Part shown: positions 35,869 through 45,267 of the stretch, one piece after another
Layout of the letters: every line of letters starts with the position of its first letter
Position numbering within the stretch: the first letter of the stretch is position 1
NCBI RefSeq assembly: GCF_002111595.1
Contig: NZ_LUTN01000001.1
Span: 267,569-331,568, forward strand
Reading direction: 5' to 3'
Length of the DNA: 64,000 nucleotides
Origin: Lonsdalea britannica
GTDB lineage: Bacteria > Pseudomonadota > Gammaproteobacteria > Enterobacterales > Enterobacteriaceae
Notes under the pieces: model-generated
Database searches by the model: none
Seen by the model: the letters and a program-made list of their open reading frames with translations, nothing else
Told to the model about the DNA's origin: nothing
Position numbers and translations under genes: made by a program

Positions 35869-37116
35869 ATGGCTTCTACTATCTCCCCTGCTGAGAGGAT
35901 GACTGACGCCGGTCAGTCCCGTGAGGCACGAATTGATGCACTGTTGGCTGATACTTCCCATCATATTGAATTTAATGGGCACCTTTCGAATCATAGTAAG
36001 CATGCCGTCGTGGCGCTGGCGGGACTGGGCGCGTCAGCGAACAGAATCGAAGAATATTATTACCAGTATGCTAAAGAAACGACTTATGGCTTTGGCCTCG
36101 AGCCCAAACGACCTTCACGTTACACGGTGACTGATGAAAACTGTCTGTCATTGCTAGGGCGACGGACCAGTTTTTCCAGCTGGTGTCACTATTTTTCTTC
36201 CCTTACGGAACGGGAGGGGCTGCCTGCCGTGCTGGAAAAATGGATGCCCGTCCTGCTACCCGGCTGGGTTGGCGCTTTTACGCATGCGACGATCCACTTG
36301 GGGTGGGGGCTGGACTATGGGCATCCACGCATGATTACCGAAGGAATGGCGTACATGGCGTTCTCATGGGTTTCGTGTCATCCGGAACGTCAAACCGCAT
36401 CTTGTCTTACCGGGGATGCCACGGCTCTCGAGTCCCTGATCGCTATCAGCACAGCGCTGGAACAGCGCAATACTGAATATCAGACGTGGGTGCAGCGGGT
36501 TCAGAATGGCGAGATCGCGCCAGAAAAAGCCGCTTGCCACTCGGAATTGAAACGCTCGGGTTTGCAATATCTTATTGCAATGTCGGTTGCGGAAGGCCAC
36601 CCGCTTATGGATGCAGTACCCGGCTGGTTATGCCATGGACAAATGGACACAGTGTGGCAGCAACTCTACTACGCTGTTGCCATTATTTATCTGGCGCGGC
36701 CTGGTGATTTCGTTAATCTGCATTTAATTACCTCACTGCATGCGATGGAACACATCGCCAGCCAGCTTCCGGAGCACCAGCATCGTGACGTCGTGCGGCT
36801 ATACTGGCAGGGGATGATGGGCATTCTGTTCTCCAGTGGTGATTTTCCTGATGCACAGACGATGGCCCATCTGGATTCCAGACTTAAAAATCAGTTTGAC
36901 GATATGCAGAAACCGGACGTGCAACAATACTGGCAAAACATTATTACCGCCGCGATTGCTGAAGCAGAAGAGCATAATCCAAAATTGGTTTATGTTATGC
37001 GAAAATTATGGGAAAGAACGCACGGGCTCTCTATTTATCGCGAATCAGCCGGTTCTTTTACTACGACACCTGAACTTCCGGAAAGTTTTTTACAGCAAGC
37101 CGATGATAGTATTTAA
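35869..37116 (+). CDS. Questin-oxidase-like (DUF4243) protein in the ind operon
   Basis: 415 residues from ATG 35869; an in-frame TTG at 35842 is less likely. The conserved N-terminal pattern of the family is present (EFNGHLSNHSKHAVVALAGLGA, then IEEYYYQYAKET), with several histidines in HATIHLGWGLDYGHPRM and HLITSLHAMEHIASQLPEHQ. Fungal questin oxidase performs a Baeyer-Villiger-type ring opening of an anthraquinone. A member between indB and indC is not part of the classical indABC set and suggests the product is modified beyond indigoidine, or that it protects against the pigment. The family call is from memory of its motifs. Confidence 0.65.
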   Translation: MASTISPAERMTDAGQSREARIDALLADTSHHIEFNGHLSNHSKHAVVALAGLGASANRIEEYYYQYAKETTYGFGLEPKRPSRYTVTDENCLSLLGRRTSFSSWCHYFSSLTEREGLPAVLEKWMPVLLPGWVGAFTHATIHLGWGLDYGHPRMITEGMAYMAFSWVSCHPERQTASCLTGDATALESLIAISTALEQRNTEYQTWVQRVQNGEIAPEKAACHSELKRSGLQYLIAMSVAEGHPLMDAVPGWLCHGQMDTVWQQLYYAVAIIYLARPGDFVNLHLITSLHAMEHIASQLPEHQHRDVVRLYWQGMMGILFSSGDFPDAQTMAHLDSRLKNQFDDMQKPDVQQYWQNIITAAIAEAEEHNPKLVYVMRKLWERTHGLSIYRESAGSFTTTPELPESFLQQADDSI

Positions 37117-37187
37117 AGATAATAAAATGGCACTGTCATTAGACTGATATTAGAAGAAATACGTTATATTTTTCGAGGAAGTTAATA

Positions 37188-40100
37188 ATGTCTCTGAATA
37201 CAAATAATAGTGACTTGGCCAGGGTCATTGATGACGCTCGTCCGTTTGTTGTTGATTCTGCTGCTACGCTTATTTCTTTATTTAAACAACAAATGGAATA
37301 TGAACCCTTAGCTCCTGCCATCATATTCCGCCAGGAAATTGTGACCAGAATAAATCTCTGGCAACAAGCCGCATCAATGGCTCGTTATCTGATGGAAAAC
37401 GTTGACTGCAAAGACCAATGCGTGGGGTTGTTTGTTGAGCCATCCGTGTCACTAATAAGCGGGGCATGGGGCATTATGTTATCCGGTAATGGCTATTTGC
37501 CGCTGTCCCCCGAATATCCTAAGGAACGCTTGCGCTATATGCTGGAAGACAGCCGGGCGGCCGTCGTTTTTACCCAGGAGCACCTGCGTCCACAGCTTGC
37601 ACAATTAGCGCCGCCTGAGGTTCATATTTTTACCGAACAGGATGTGAAGAAATATTTGGCGCAATTGACTTCCTCAATAACAGCACGGGAGGAATATCCC
37701 TTATCACCAGATACGCTGGCTTACGTTATTTACACCTCAGGTAGTACAGGCAAACCGAAAGGCGTGATGATTGAGCAGCGTAGCATCGTCAATCAAATGC
37801 AATGGCTGGCCCGTGAATATCAGCTCAATGCACAAACGCGTATTCTGCAAAAAACGCCGATGAGTTTTGATGCGGCGCAATGGGAAATTCTCGCTCCGGC
37901 CTGCGGCTCCACCGTCATTATGGGAGAGCCAGGTATTTATAAAGACCCTCCGCGTCTCATCGCCACTATTCGCCGCTACCAGGTGACGGCCTTGCAATGC
38001 GTTCCCACCCTTTTAAAGGCTATTTTGGATGATGATGACATTCTGCAATGTGTCAGCCTTAAGCAGATTTTCAGCGGCGGTGAGGTACTGCATAAACGTT
38101 TGGCGATGCTCTGTCTTGAGACATTACCCCGTTGTCAGCTGGTGAATCTTTATGGGCCGACAGAATGTACGATTAATAGCTCGGCTCTGACCGTTAATAA
38201 AGAGGTGCTGGAAAAAGAATCAGACATGGTTTCGATCGGTCGTCCCATTGATAACATGCGCTACTCTATTTTGGATGAAACGTTGCGTCCGGTCGAGGCG
38301 GGAGAAACGGGGGAGCTGTATATCAGCGGGGTGGGATTAGCGCGGGGTTATTTGCACCGGCCTGAAATGACCCGAGAACGTTTCCTGCTCGATCCCTCTC
38401 AGACGGGAAACCGGTTGGCAAGGATGTATAAAACGGGCGATCTGGCTCGCTGGGGGGAGAATGGCACCGTTAGTTATTCTGGCCGTACTGACAACCAGAT
38501 TAAATTACGCGGCTACCGCATTGAGCTGGATGAGATACGCTCCGCCATTGAGAAACATGACTGGGTCAGAAACGCCGCCGTTATCGTCAAAAATGATCCT
38601 CACACGGGCTACCAGAATTTAATTAGTTTCGTCGAATTGAATAATAAAGAAGCCACGCTGATGGACCAAGGGAATGCGGAAAGTCATCATTATTCAAAGG
38701 CAAATAAGGCTCAGGTTTATATGCAACTCGCGAATACAGGATGTCGCGATGAAAACGAAAATGATTGGGTTATCAACCTACCGGGTTCTCAGGAAACGCC
38801 GCAGCAGCGGGCGATGGCGTTTGGCCGTAAAACTTATCGTCACTATGAAGGCGGAATTGTTAGCGAACAAGATCTTCGGAATATGCTTAGTGAACAGCCG
38901 CCATTAGGGCAGCCGGCGGAGCTTTCCACACTGTCATTGGCTTCTTTAGGAACGCTACTGCGCTACTTTGGGCGTTTTACGAGCGATGAACGTATTCTGC
39001 CGAAATATACCTGGTCCTCGCCGGGAGCATTATATGCAACCCAGCTTTATGTCGAACTGGTGGGTATCGCTAGTCTTGAGAAGGGGATTTATTATTATCA
39101 TCCAGTGAAACATCAGCTGGTATTTTGCTCTGAGACCTTAGTTGACGAATCACCTTTTTTCCGCTGCCACTTCATCGGCAAAAAAATGGCGATAGAACCT
39201 ATTTATAAAAACAATATTGAGGAGGTGCTCAATTTTGAGGCGGGGCACATGCAGGGCGTGCTGGACTATATTCTGCCGGGTTTTGGTTTTAGCATCGTTG
39301 CTCAACAGCCTTGTCCTGAAGTGAAGTTACACCTCGGCGCTGCGGATGAGGACTATTATCTGACCAGTTGTCGTATCGATAGCTATCGGCAGAATCCGCC
39401 ACTGCCGGTGGATATTCTGGTGCAGGCGATGTCGGATAAAGTTGCCGGGTTGGAGGCAGGTCTCTATCGCTATCAAAATAATACATTCCAATTAGTAAGC
39501 CGCCAGCTGGTGCAGAAAAAACACGTTATCGCGATTAACCAGAAAGTGTACGAAAACGCTTCCTTTGGTATTGCCCTGCTGAGTAGGGAACAAACGGGCT
39601 GGCAGAAATATGTCACCTTGGGGAGGCAAATGCAGCGCCTGATGAGTAATAACTGGCTAATGGGGCTAATGGGGCTAATGGCGTCAGGCTACAGCTCTGA
39701 AACCGGTAATGATTTGCCTTCCGCCATTGTATTAAAGAACATTCTCTCAATGCGGCGCGGAGCTTCCTATTTCTGTGTAGGCGGACGTATTACCGAACAG
39801 CAAAAACAAAGCGAGGGAATGAAAGAAGACATTGTTCATATGAAGGGGCCTGCGGAGATTTTGCGAGATGATCTAGTGCGTTTCCTGCCCATATATATGG
39901 TGCCAAATAAGATTATCGTGCTAGAGAAATTGCCGCAGACGGCAAACGGGAAAATTGATATTCAGAGTCTGTCCGCGCATAAGATTGAGCTTGCCCATAA
40001 GACGATTGTTTTACCTCGTACAGCATTAGAAAAACAAATTGCGGAGATATGGCAAACCTGCCTCAAACAACCGCAATACTCAATCGACGATAATTTTTTT

Positions 40101-41045
40101 GAAGCCGGTGGCAATTCGCTCATCGCCGTGGCTTTTTTGACACGCTTAAATAAATCGCTGAATTGTCATTTACCGGTTCAGGTGATTTTTACTGCGCCGA
40201 CCATCGAAAAACTGGCTCTGTATATTGTCGCCAGTTCATTAGACGCTGCTGATACTTCACGATTGATCCCTTTGCAGCCGCGGGGGCGCCAGAACCCGGT
40301 ATTCTGTTGGCCAGGTTTAGGCGGCTATTGCATGAACCTGAGAACGCTGGCTGTTACGCTTTCATCAACTCGGCCATTTTACGGCATTCAGGCCAGTGGT
40401 ATTAACGCTGGCGAAGCTATCTTCCCAACCATAAAAGAAATGGCGGAACGCGATATTCAGCTTATCAAACAAAAACAGCCGCAGGGGCCATATGTGCTTT
40501 GGGGATACTCATTTGGTGCGCGTGTGGCATTTGAAACCGCCTGGCAACTTGAATGTGCAGGCGAACAAGTGAAAGAGCTGATTCTAATCGCGCCGGGATC
40601 GCCAACAGTGCGTCAAGAATCAGCTGCACTTCATGCTTATGAAGCTAGTTTTACCAATCCAACTTACCTGACAATTTTGTTCTCGGTTTTTATGGGAAGC
40701 ATTCAGCATCCATTGCTGGAACAGTGCCTATTGCAGGTCACAACACGTGATGACTTTATTGATTTCATTGCCAGGCACCATGAAGCGCTAGTGTACGAGC
40801 AGATCGCACGTATAACGAATATTGTGGGGCAGACATTCGAGTTTACTTACAGCTTCCATGAACTCAATCAACGCAAAATAAAGGCGCCAGTGACCGTGAT
40901 AAAAGCACAGGGTGATGATTACTCATTTATCGAAGGCAGCGAATGCTTTTCTGTTGTCCCCCCCAACATAATCACCTTGAAAGCAGACCACTATCAGTTA
41001 CTGAAAGAGAGCCACATTGATGAACTGATGAGCGCCATTGGCTGA
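37188..41045 (+). CDS. indC: IndC, single-module NRPS indigoidine synthetase (A-Ox-A-T-TE)
   Basis: 1285 residues, matching the indigoidine synthetases BpsA/IndC (about 1280). Adenylation motifs: IYTSGSTGKPKGVMIEQ near 180, NLYGPTECTINSS near 322, YKTGDLARW near 415, GRTDNQIKLRGYRIELDEIR near 432. An FMN-dependent oxidase domain is inserted at about 525-880 between A-domain core motifs. The A-domain end NGKIDIQSL is near 925. The carrier site is in DNFFEAGGNSLIAV near 975, and the thioesterase has GYSFG near 1106 and a late DHYQLL histidine. The enzyme oxidises and cyclises two L-glutamines to the blue bipyridyl indigoidine. ATG 37188 has CGAGGAAG. A perfect 9-bp triplication (39657 region) encodes LMGLMGLMA in the Ox part. 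GC content is lower than in the flanking backbone. Confidence 0.95.
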   Translation: MSLNTNNSDLARVIDDARPFVVDSAATLISLFKQQMEYEPLAPAIIFRQEIVTRINLWQQAASMARYLMENVDCKDQCVGLFVEPSVSLISGAWGIMLSGNGYLPLSPEYPKERLRYMLEDSRAAVVFTQEHLRPQLAQLAPPEVHIFTEQDVKKYLAQLTSSITAREEYPLSPDTLAYVIYTSGSTGKPKGVMIEQRSIVNQMQWLAREYQLNAQTRILQKTPMSFDAAQWEILAPACGSTVIMGEPGIYKDPPRLIATIRRYQVTALQCVPTLLKAILDDDDILQCVSLKQIFSGGEVLHKRLAMLCLETLPRCQLVNLYGPTECTINSSALTVNKEVLEKESDMVSIGRPIDNMRYSILDETLRPVEAGETGELYISGVGLARGYLHRPEMTRERFLLDPSQTGNRLARMYKTGDLARWGENGTVSYSGRTDNQIKLRGYRIELDEIRSAIEKHDWVRNAAVIVKNDPHTGYQNLISFVELNNKEATLMDQGNAESHHYSKANKAQVYMQLANTGCRDENENDWVINLPGSQETPQQRAMAFGRKTYRHYEGGIVSEQDLRNMLSEQPPLGQPAELSTLSLASLGTLLRYFGRFTSDERILPKYTWSSPGALYATQLYVELVGIASLEKGIYYYHPVKHQLVFCSETLVDESPFFRCHFIGKKMAIEPIYKNNIEEVLNFEAGHMQGVLDYILPGFGFSIVAQQPCPEVKLHLGAADEDYYLTSCRIDSYRQNPPLPVDILVQAMSDKVAGLEAGLYRYQNNTFQLVSRQLVQKKHVIAINQKVYENASFGIALLSREQTGWQKYVTLGRQMQRLMSNNWLMGLMGLMASGYSSETGNDLPSAIVLKNILSMRRGASYFCVGGRITEQQKQSEGMKEDIVHMKGPAEILRDDLVRFLPIYMVPNKIIVLEKLPQTANGKIDIQSLSAHKIELAHKTIVLPRTALEKQIAEIWQTCLKQPQYSIDDNFFEAGGNSLIAVAFLTRLNKSLNCHLPVQVIFTAPTIEKLALYIVASSLDAADTSRLIPLQPRGRQNPVFCWPGLGGYCMNLRTLAVTLSSTRPFYGIQASGINAGEAIFPTIKEMAERDIQLIKQKQPQGPYVLWGYSFGARVAFETAWQLECAGEQVKELILIAPGSPTVRQESAALHAYEASFTNPTYLTILFSVFMGSIQHPLLEQCLLQVTTRDDFIDFIARHHEALVYEQIARITNIVGQTFEFTYSFHELNQRKIKAPVTVIKAQGDDYSFIEGSECFSVVPPNIITLKADHYQLLKESHIDELMSAIG

Positions 41046-41394
41046 ACGAGAGGGGGATGGATATTAATTCGTGCATCCGTTGTCGTGCCCGGTAGCGCGA
41101 AGTCAATGCGCCCCCCGTTCACGAGCCCAATCAATAAGGTGAAGATTGTGTCTGGCTATCAGAAGCGCGAAGGGTAGATTCGAACTTATTTCACTGCTTG
41201 CTTCGGGCCACGATGATCGTCAGGTAGTTGCTATTCCAAGTGAAGAGTTGGGGGCAGTCCAAACCAACCTGACCCCAAATCTGACCACCATTTTTTCCCG
41301 ATGCGGAGAAAAAGCCTAAAACGCAGTTGAAAGCGTTCTCGTTACCTTACCGCATCAAAGCGATACGAAAACTTGCTCAGACACATGAAAAACA
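41046..41394. other. Gene-free 350 bp between indC and tRNA-Asn
   Basis: No coding potential was recognised. Some stretches read like worn mobile-element DNA, but no family could be named. This is the junction between the pigment region and the 3' end of tRNA-Asn, where an attachment site would be expected; no exact repeat of the tRNA end was found in the window. Confidence 0.4.
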
Positions 41395-41429
41395 AAAATC
41401 CCGCTTAAGTTTCCTTAAGCGGGATTTTC
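41395..41429 (-). terminator. Intrinsic terminator of tRNA-Asn
   Basis: AAAATCCCGCTTAAG pairs perfectly with CTTAAGCGGGATTTT across TTTC; on the minus strand it lies 6 bp behind the tRNA and is followed by a T-rich run. Confidence 0.85.
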
Positions 41430-41435
41430 TAAATA

Positions 41436-41511
41436 TGGCTCCTCTGACTGGACTCGAACCAGTGACATACGGATTAACAGTCCGCCGTTCTACCGACTGA
41501 ACTACAGAGGA
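41436..41511 (-). tRNA. tRNA-Asn (GTT)
   Basis: 76 nt with encoded CCA. Acceptor TCCTCTG/CAGAGGA, anticodon loop CTGTTAA (GTT), T-arm TGGTTCGAGTCCA. tRNA-Asn genes are frequent integration sites in enterobacteria; here the 3' side faces the indigoidine region. Confidence 0.97.
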
Positions 41512-41528
41512 ATCGGTAAGTGCGGTGG

Positions 41529-41557
41529 ATGATAGCGGGAGTGCCGGGGCTTGTCAA
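41529..41557 (-). promoter_or_regulatory. Sigma-70 promoter of tRNA-Asn
   Basis: On the minus strand TTGACA (41557-41552), 17 bp, TATCAT (41534-41529), then 17 bp to the tRNA. Near-consensus and well placed. Confidence 0.8.
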
Positions 41558-41831
41558 AGCAAGATATGAATCTCCGTGATCGTTTGATGAACTTATAATC
41601 AACTCATTGAATTTTCGGATTTAGTGGACGTATTCGATTGTGAGCACTATGGCGATAGACGCCATATGCACTTCACCGTGGCAGCGATTGCACCATCATG
41701 GTGCCGTCAGGTGGGGTGGACTGAAATCGGTCAGTTCTGAGGTGGAAGCGTCGCACTCGCTGACCATTGCTTTTACTTATTTATAAGTGAGTTAAGTCCT
41801 AAAACGCATTTTTTCCCTGAACGATTTGGAT

Positions 41832-41848
41832 TTGGCGTAGTTCTTGCT
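41832..41848 (+). promoter_or_regulatory. Sigma-54 promoter of nac
   Basis: TTGGCGTAGTTCTTGCT: GG and GC ten bases apart with TTGC, 34 bp before the nac ATG. In Klebsiella and E. coli nac is a known sigma-54/NtrC target, so the element is expected here. Confidence 0.75.
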
Positions 41849-41881
41849 ACCTCTTGTGAGGTAACCATTCTGGAGGTACGC

Positions 41882-42157
41882 ATGAATCTAAGACGGCTCA
41901 AATACTTTGTGAAAATTGTAGATATCGGTAGCCTCACGCAGGCAGCAGAGATGCTGCACATTGCGCAACCCGCGCTGAGTCAACAAGTCGCCACGTTGGA
42001 GAGCGAACTTGAACAGCAATTGCTGGTGCGCAGTCGCCGTGGCGTTACCCCGACTGATGCAGGTAAAGTTTTATATTCCCATGCGCAAGCCATTTTACAC
42101 CAGTGCGAACAAGCTAAGACGGCCGTTAACGGAGTTCGACAGACTGTTAACGTCTGA
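41882..42157 (+). pseudogene. nac: Truncated Nac (LysR nitrogen assimilation control), DNA-binding part only
   Basis: 91 residues that match the first ~85 residues of Nac: NLRRLKYFVKIVDIGSLTQAAEMLHIAQPALSQQVATLE-type HTH and GVTPTDAGKVLYSHA. The normal protein has about 305 residues; here the reading frame ends after AVNGVRQTVNV and no effector-domain sequence follows in any frame before the terminator at 42166. It is thus a 3' deletion, not a single-base frameshift. The sigma-54 promoter and GGAGGT site are intact, so a free Nac-like DNA-binding domain could still be made under nitrogen limitation (inferred). Confidence 0.85.
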
Positions 42158-42165
42158 AAAAGAAA

Positions 42166-42197
42166 ACGGCCAGCAATCAATTCATTGCTGGCCGTTC
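42166..42197. terminator. Bidirectional terminator between nac and cycA
   Basis: AACGGCCAGCAAT pairs perfectly with ATTGCTGGCCGTT across CAATTC, with T-rich sequence after and A-rich sequence before. The genes converge on it. Confidence 0.85.
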
Positions 42198-42278
42198 TTC
42201 TTATAACCCACCCGATATATCTATCTCTTCGATAATCAAGCTGACCATAAAATCTCTGGTCTCGATGGCCATTGTGGA

Positions 42279-43685
42279 TCAGGCGTTCTGTTTTTTCCTG
42301 CGCATAAAGATATAAACGACGGCTAGTACCAGGAACCATAGCGGCGTCACGATGAGCGCCTGGCGCGTATCCGGCTGAAGCGTCAGCAATACCAAGACAA
42401 ACGCGAAGAACGCAAGGCACACCCAGCACATCAATTTTCCCAGAGGCATTTTGTACTGGGACTTTTTGTGCAGCTCTGGTCGCTGTTTACGGTAGGCGAG
42501 ATAGGAGCAGAGGATGATGCTCCAGATAAACATAAACAGGATCGCTGAGACGGTGGTAACCAACGTAAACACGGTCATGACGTTCGGGATTAAATAAATC
42601 AGCACGACGCCAGATAGCATGCAGGTACAGGAGAACAGGAGTCCTGCTGAGGGGACGGCGCGTTTCGATAGCACACTAAAACGTCGCGGAGCGTCGCCTT
42701 GCTTGGCCAACCCGAACAGCATACGGCTGGTGGAAAATACGCCACTGTTGGCGGAGGACGCGGCGGATGTCAGCACCACGAAGTTGATGACGCTGGCCGC
42801 TGCGGGTAGGCCGACCAGGATAAACATATCCACGAACGGGCTACGATCGGGTGCAATGTGATCCCAGGACGTCACCGACATAATCATCACCAACGAGAAA
42901 ACGTAGAACATGATGATGCGGACAGGGATTGCGTTGATGGCTCGTGGCAGAACGACCGTCGGGTTTTTGGTCTCAGCGGCGGTCGTTCCCACCAGTTCAA
43001 TACCGACGAAAGCAAACACCGCGATCTGGAATCCGGCAAAAAATCCGGTTACCCCTTGTGGGAACATGCCGCCGTGGCTCCACAAGTTGGTGAAGGATGC
43101 GATATTTCCTGAGGGTGACGGGTAGTGCATGAACACCAGCCCGGCGCCGATTATAATCAAGGCGGCGATGGCGATGATTTTAATCATGGCGAACCAAAAC
43201 TCCATTTCGCCAAACAGTTTGACCGTCGCCAGGTTCAACGTTAACAGGAGCAGCACACACAGTAGGGACGATATCCATTGTGATAGTCCTGGGAACCAGA
43301 ACTGGGCGTAGGAACTGATGGCCACGACATCGGCGATCCCGGTGACGACCCAGCAGAACCAATAGGTCCAACCGGTGAAGAAGCCGGCCCAAGGTCCCAA
43401 TAAATCCGCGGCGAAATCGCTGAAGGATTTATAGTTCAGGTTGGAGAGTAAGAGTTCGCCCATCGCTCTCATAACGAAGAACAGCATAAAGCCGATGATC
43501 ATGTAAACGAAAATGATGGAGGGGCCGGCCAGGCTGATTGTTTTTCCCGACCCCATGAAAAGACCGGTACCAATCGCGCCCCCGATGGCAATGAGCTGAA
43601 TGTGTCGGTTGTTTAGGTTTCTCCGCAGGTCGCCTTGCGGTTTCGCTTCGGCGGTCTGGTTAACCGTTTTGGATTGTTCAGACAT
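42279..43685 (-). CDS. cycA: D-serine/D-alanine/glycine:H+ symporter CycA
   Basis: 468-residue inner-membrane amino-acid permease with twelve predicted membrane segments. It agrees with E. coli CycA almost throughout (e.g. NNRHIQLIAIGGAIGTGLFM; FAFVGIELVGTTAAETKNP; PLGKLMCWVCLAFFAFVLVL). It imports D-Ser, D-Ala, Gly and beta-alanine. Single gene with its own terminator; it has nothing evident to do with the neighbouring nac remnant. The region 43686-44048 upstream contains its promoter and no other gene. Confidence 0.95.
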   Translation of the reverse strand: MSEQSKTVNQTAEAKPQGDLRRNLNNRHIQLIAIGGAIGTGLFMGSGKTISLAGPSIIFVYMIIGFMLFFVMRAMGELLLSNLNYKSFSDFAADLLGPWAGFFTGWTYWFCWVVTGIADVVAISSYAQFWFPGLSQWISSLLCVLLLLTLNLATVKLFGEMEFWFAMIKIIAIAALIIIGAGLVFMHYPSPSGNIASFTNLWSHGGMFPQGVTGFFAGFQIAVFAFVGIELVGTTAAETKNPTVVLPRAINAIPVRIIMFYVFSLVMIMSVTSWDHIAPDRSPFVDMFILVGLPAAASVINFVVLTSAASSANSGVFSTSRMLFGLAKQGDAPRRFSVLSKRAVPSAGLLFSCTCMLSGVVLIYLIPNVMTVFTLVTTVSAILFMFIWSIILCSYLAYRKQRPELHKKSQYKMPLGKLMCWVCLAFFAFVLVLLTLQPDTRQALIVTPLWFLVLAVVYIFMRRKKQNA

Positions 43686-44048
43686 TCAAGTGTGTTTCCT
43701 GTTCTTGTCCGTGATGTGGTGTTTTGTTGAGCTCTTGAGTGGCTCTTGGCTTGTGATGCTGAAAGCGGGGAATAATATCACATTGTGACGGCGATGCTCA
43801 TAGATGCTGATATAGGAGTAAAACAGCGTGATTCAAGCATGATGAAATAATGCTCAGACAGGTGAGAATAATAGCAATCAAGATTTTAGGTGGGCCTTCA
43901 ATATAAAGATGATACTTCTGGCTATGGTGAAACCAGCCGAACCATGAAGTCGCCGATGTTTAATTCAATTTCTTTTTTGTCGCTGGATACAAAAAACAAT
44001 AATAACCATTTGACATGAAGTAGTGGAGAGTGAATAATCCGTCCCGTT

Positions 44049-44123
<75 letters not shown>

Positions 44124-44416
44124 ACACCCCTTTATTACCTCGTGTTTTATTATATTTCAATTCCAGTTCCTCATCTAAATCTATCGACTCTCTTCCAATA
44201 GTTAATTTTTCATTATTATCTTAAATGTATTTTATTTCTAATATGTGTTTGGAATGTTAACCGCGTAAAAAGTCATTTACGGGGTTGGCCTGCCAAAAGA
44301 GTGATCGCGTTAATCTGAACACGGTGGGGGCTGTCTACGTTGATTTTTTATGTCGAGGGAGCTCAGGAGTAGAGGATATCTTGCCGATCGGCTGATACTG
44401 ACCGGCAGGAAGAAAG

Positions 44417-44641
44417 TTATCTGCGGTAAACCGTTTTAATTTGTTTCATCGTATGACTAAGAACATCCGACTGATTTTGGTCTTCTAATTGATCGATATA
44501 TTTTTCCATTCTCACCATCACTTTACCTGCATCGGCCTGTCCGATGGATTTCAGCAACAGTGTGAGTACAGCTTTAAGACAGGTGACTTCATGAGCTAGA
44601 GCTTCGACAGAGGTTTCTGTCGAAAAATCGGCCTTATTCAT
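44417..44641 (-). CDS. yecF: YecF family protein (DUF2594)
   Basis: 74 residues. The core ALAHEVTCLKAVLTLLLKSIGQADAGKVM and the end MKQIKTVYRR match E. coli YecF, which also lies beside uvrY. The function is unknown. GGAGC-type ribosome site (AAGGAGC) before the ATG at 44641. Confidence 0.9.
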   Translation of the reverse strand: MNKADFSTETSVEALAHEVTCLKAVLTLLLKSIGQADAGKVMVRMEKYIDQLEDQNQSDVLSHTMKQIKTVYRR

Positions 44642-45267
44642 ATTTGCTCCTTATAGAGATAAGTCCAGTAAGATCGATATGTTATGTCGCCAGGACCCTG
44701 AGATGACCGACATACCAAAAAATTGGGGCGCATTATAACATAGGTAATCGCTGTTCGGTTTCAGATAATGAATAGCCTGTTTTTATATATGGAATTAGAG
44801 ATATTATTTCGCTGGTGGTTATATTTTTCTAAATGTACCTTCCCACTTAAATATGAAAAAGATGTATCTATATGGCATTATTTTGGTATTTTTAGGATGC
44901 ATTTTATGCTGTAGAAAATAGTCGCCCTGAGGCACAAGTGCGGCTATAATCGTTCCGTTAGCAAAGTCACAACATATATATGAAGAAAGATTATTCTTAA
45001 TATGTTGATTTGGCATTGTTTTTTATTTTAAGGTGACAATTGTCCCTTTTTTCTTAAAAATCCGGTTTTTGTAATAATCATGCTGTATCGTAGTCAAACA
45101 GATTGCTGTTGACGTCGCGAGAACATATAACCAATATGAAATCTATTGCACATAGTCAATAAAAATACATTTTTGATGGAAAAGTGTATTCATTGTAATT
45201 AAGCCATAGAGTATCACCACGGGAATTAGCAATTTTAAGTGTTACTCTCTTTTTGGAGAATTGTTCT
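44642..45267. other. AT-rich 625-bp divergent region between yecF and uvrY
   Basis: No convincing gene; a 65-codon minus-strand frame (44819-45016) has no resemblance to known proteins. sdiA, near uvrY in E. coli, is not here. Promoters of yecF and uvrY should lie within. Confidence 0.45.

Noticed and set aside
41046..41394. Attachment-site repeat or integrase next to tRNA-Asn
   Set aside because: No second copy of the tRNA 3' end and no integrase frame could be found in the window.
44642..45267. sdiA or a csrB-type RNA near uvrY
   Set aside because: No LuxR-type frame and no series of GGA-loop hairpins seen here.
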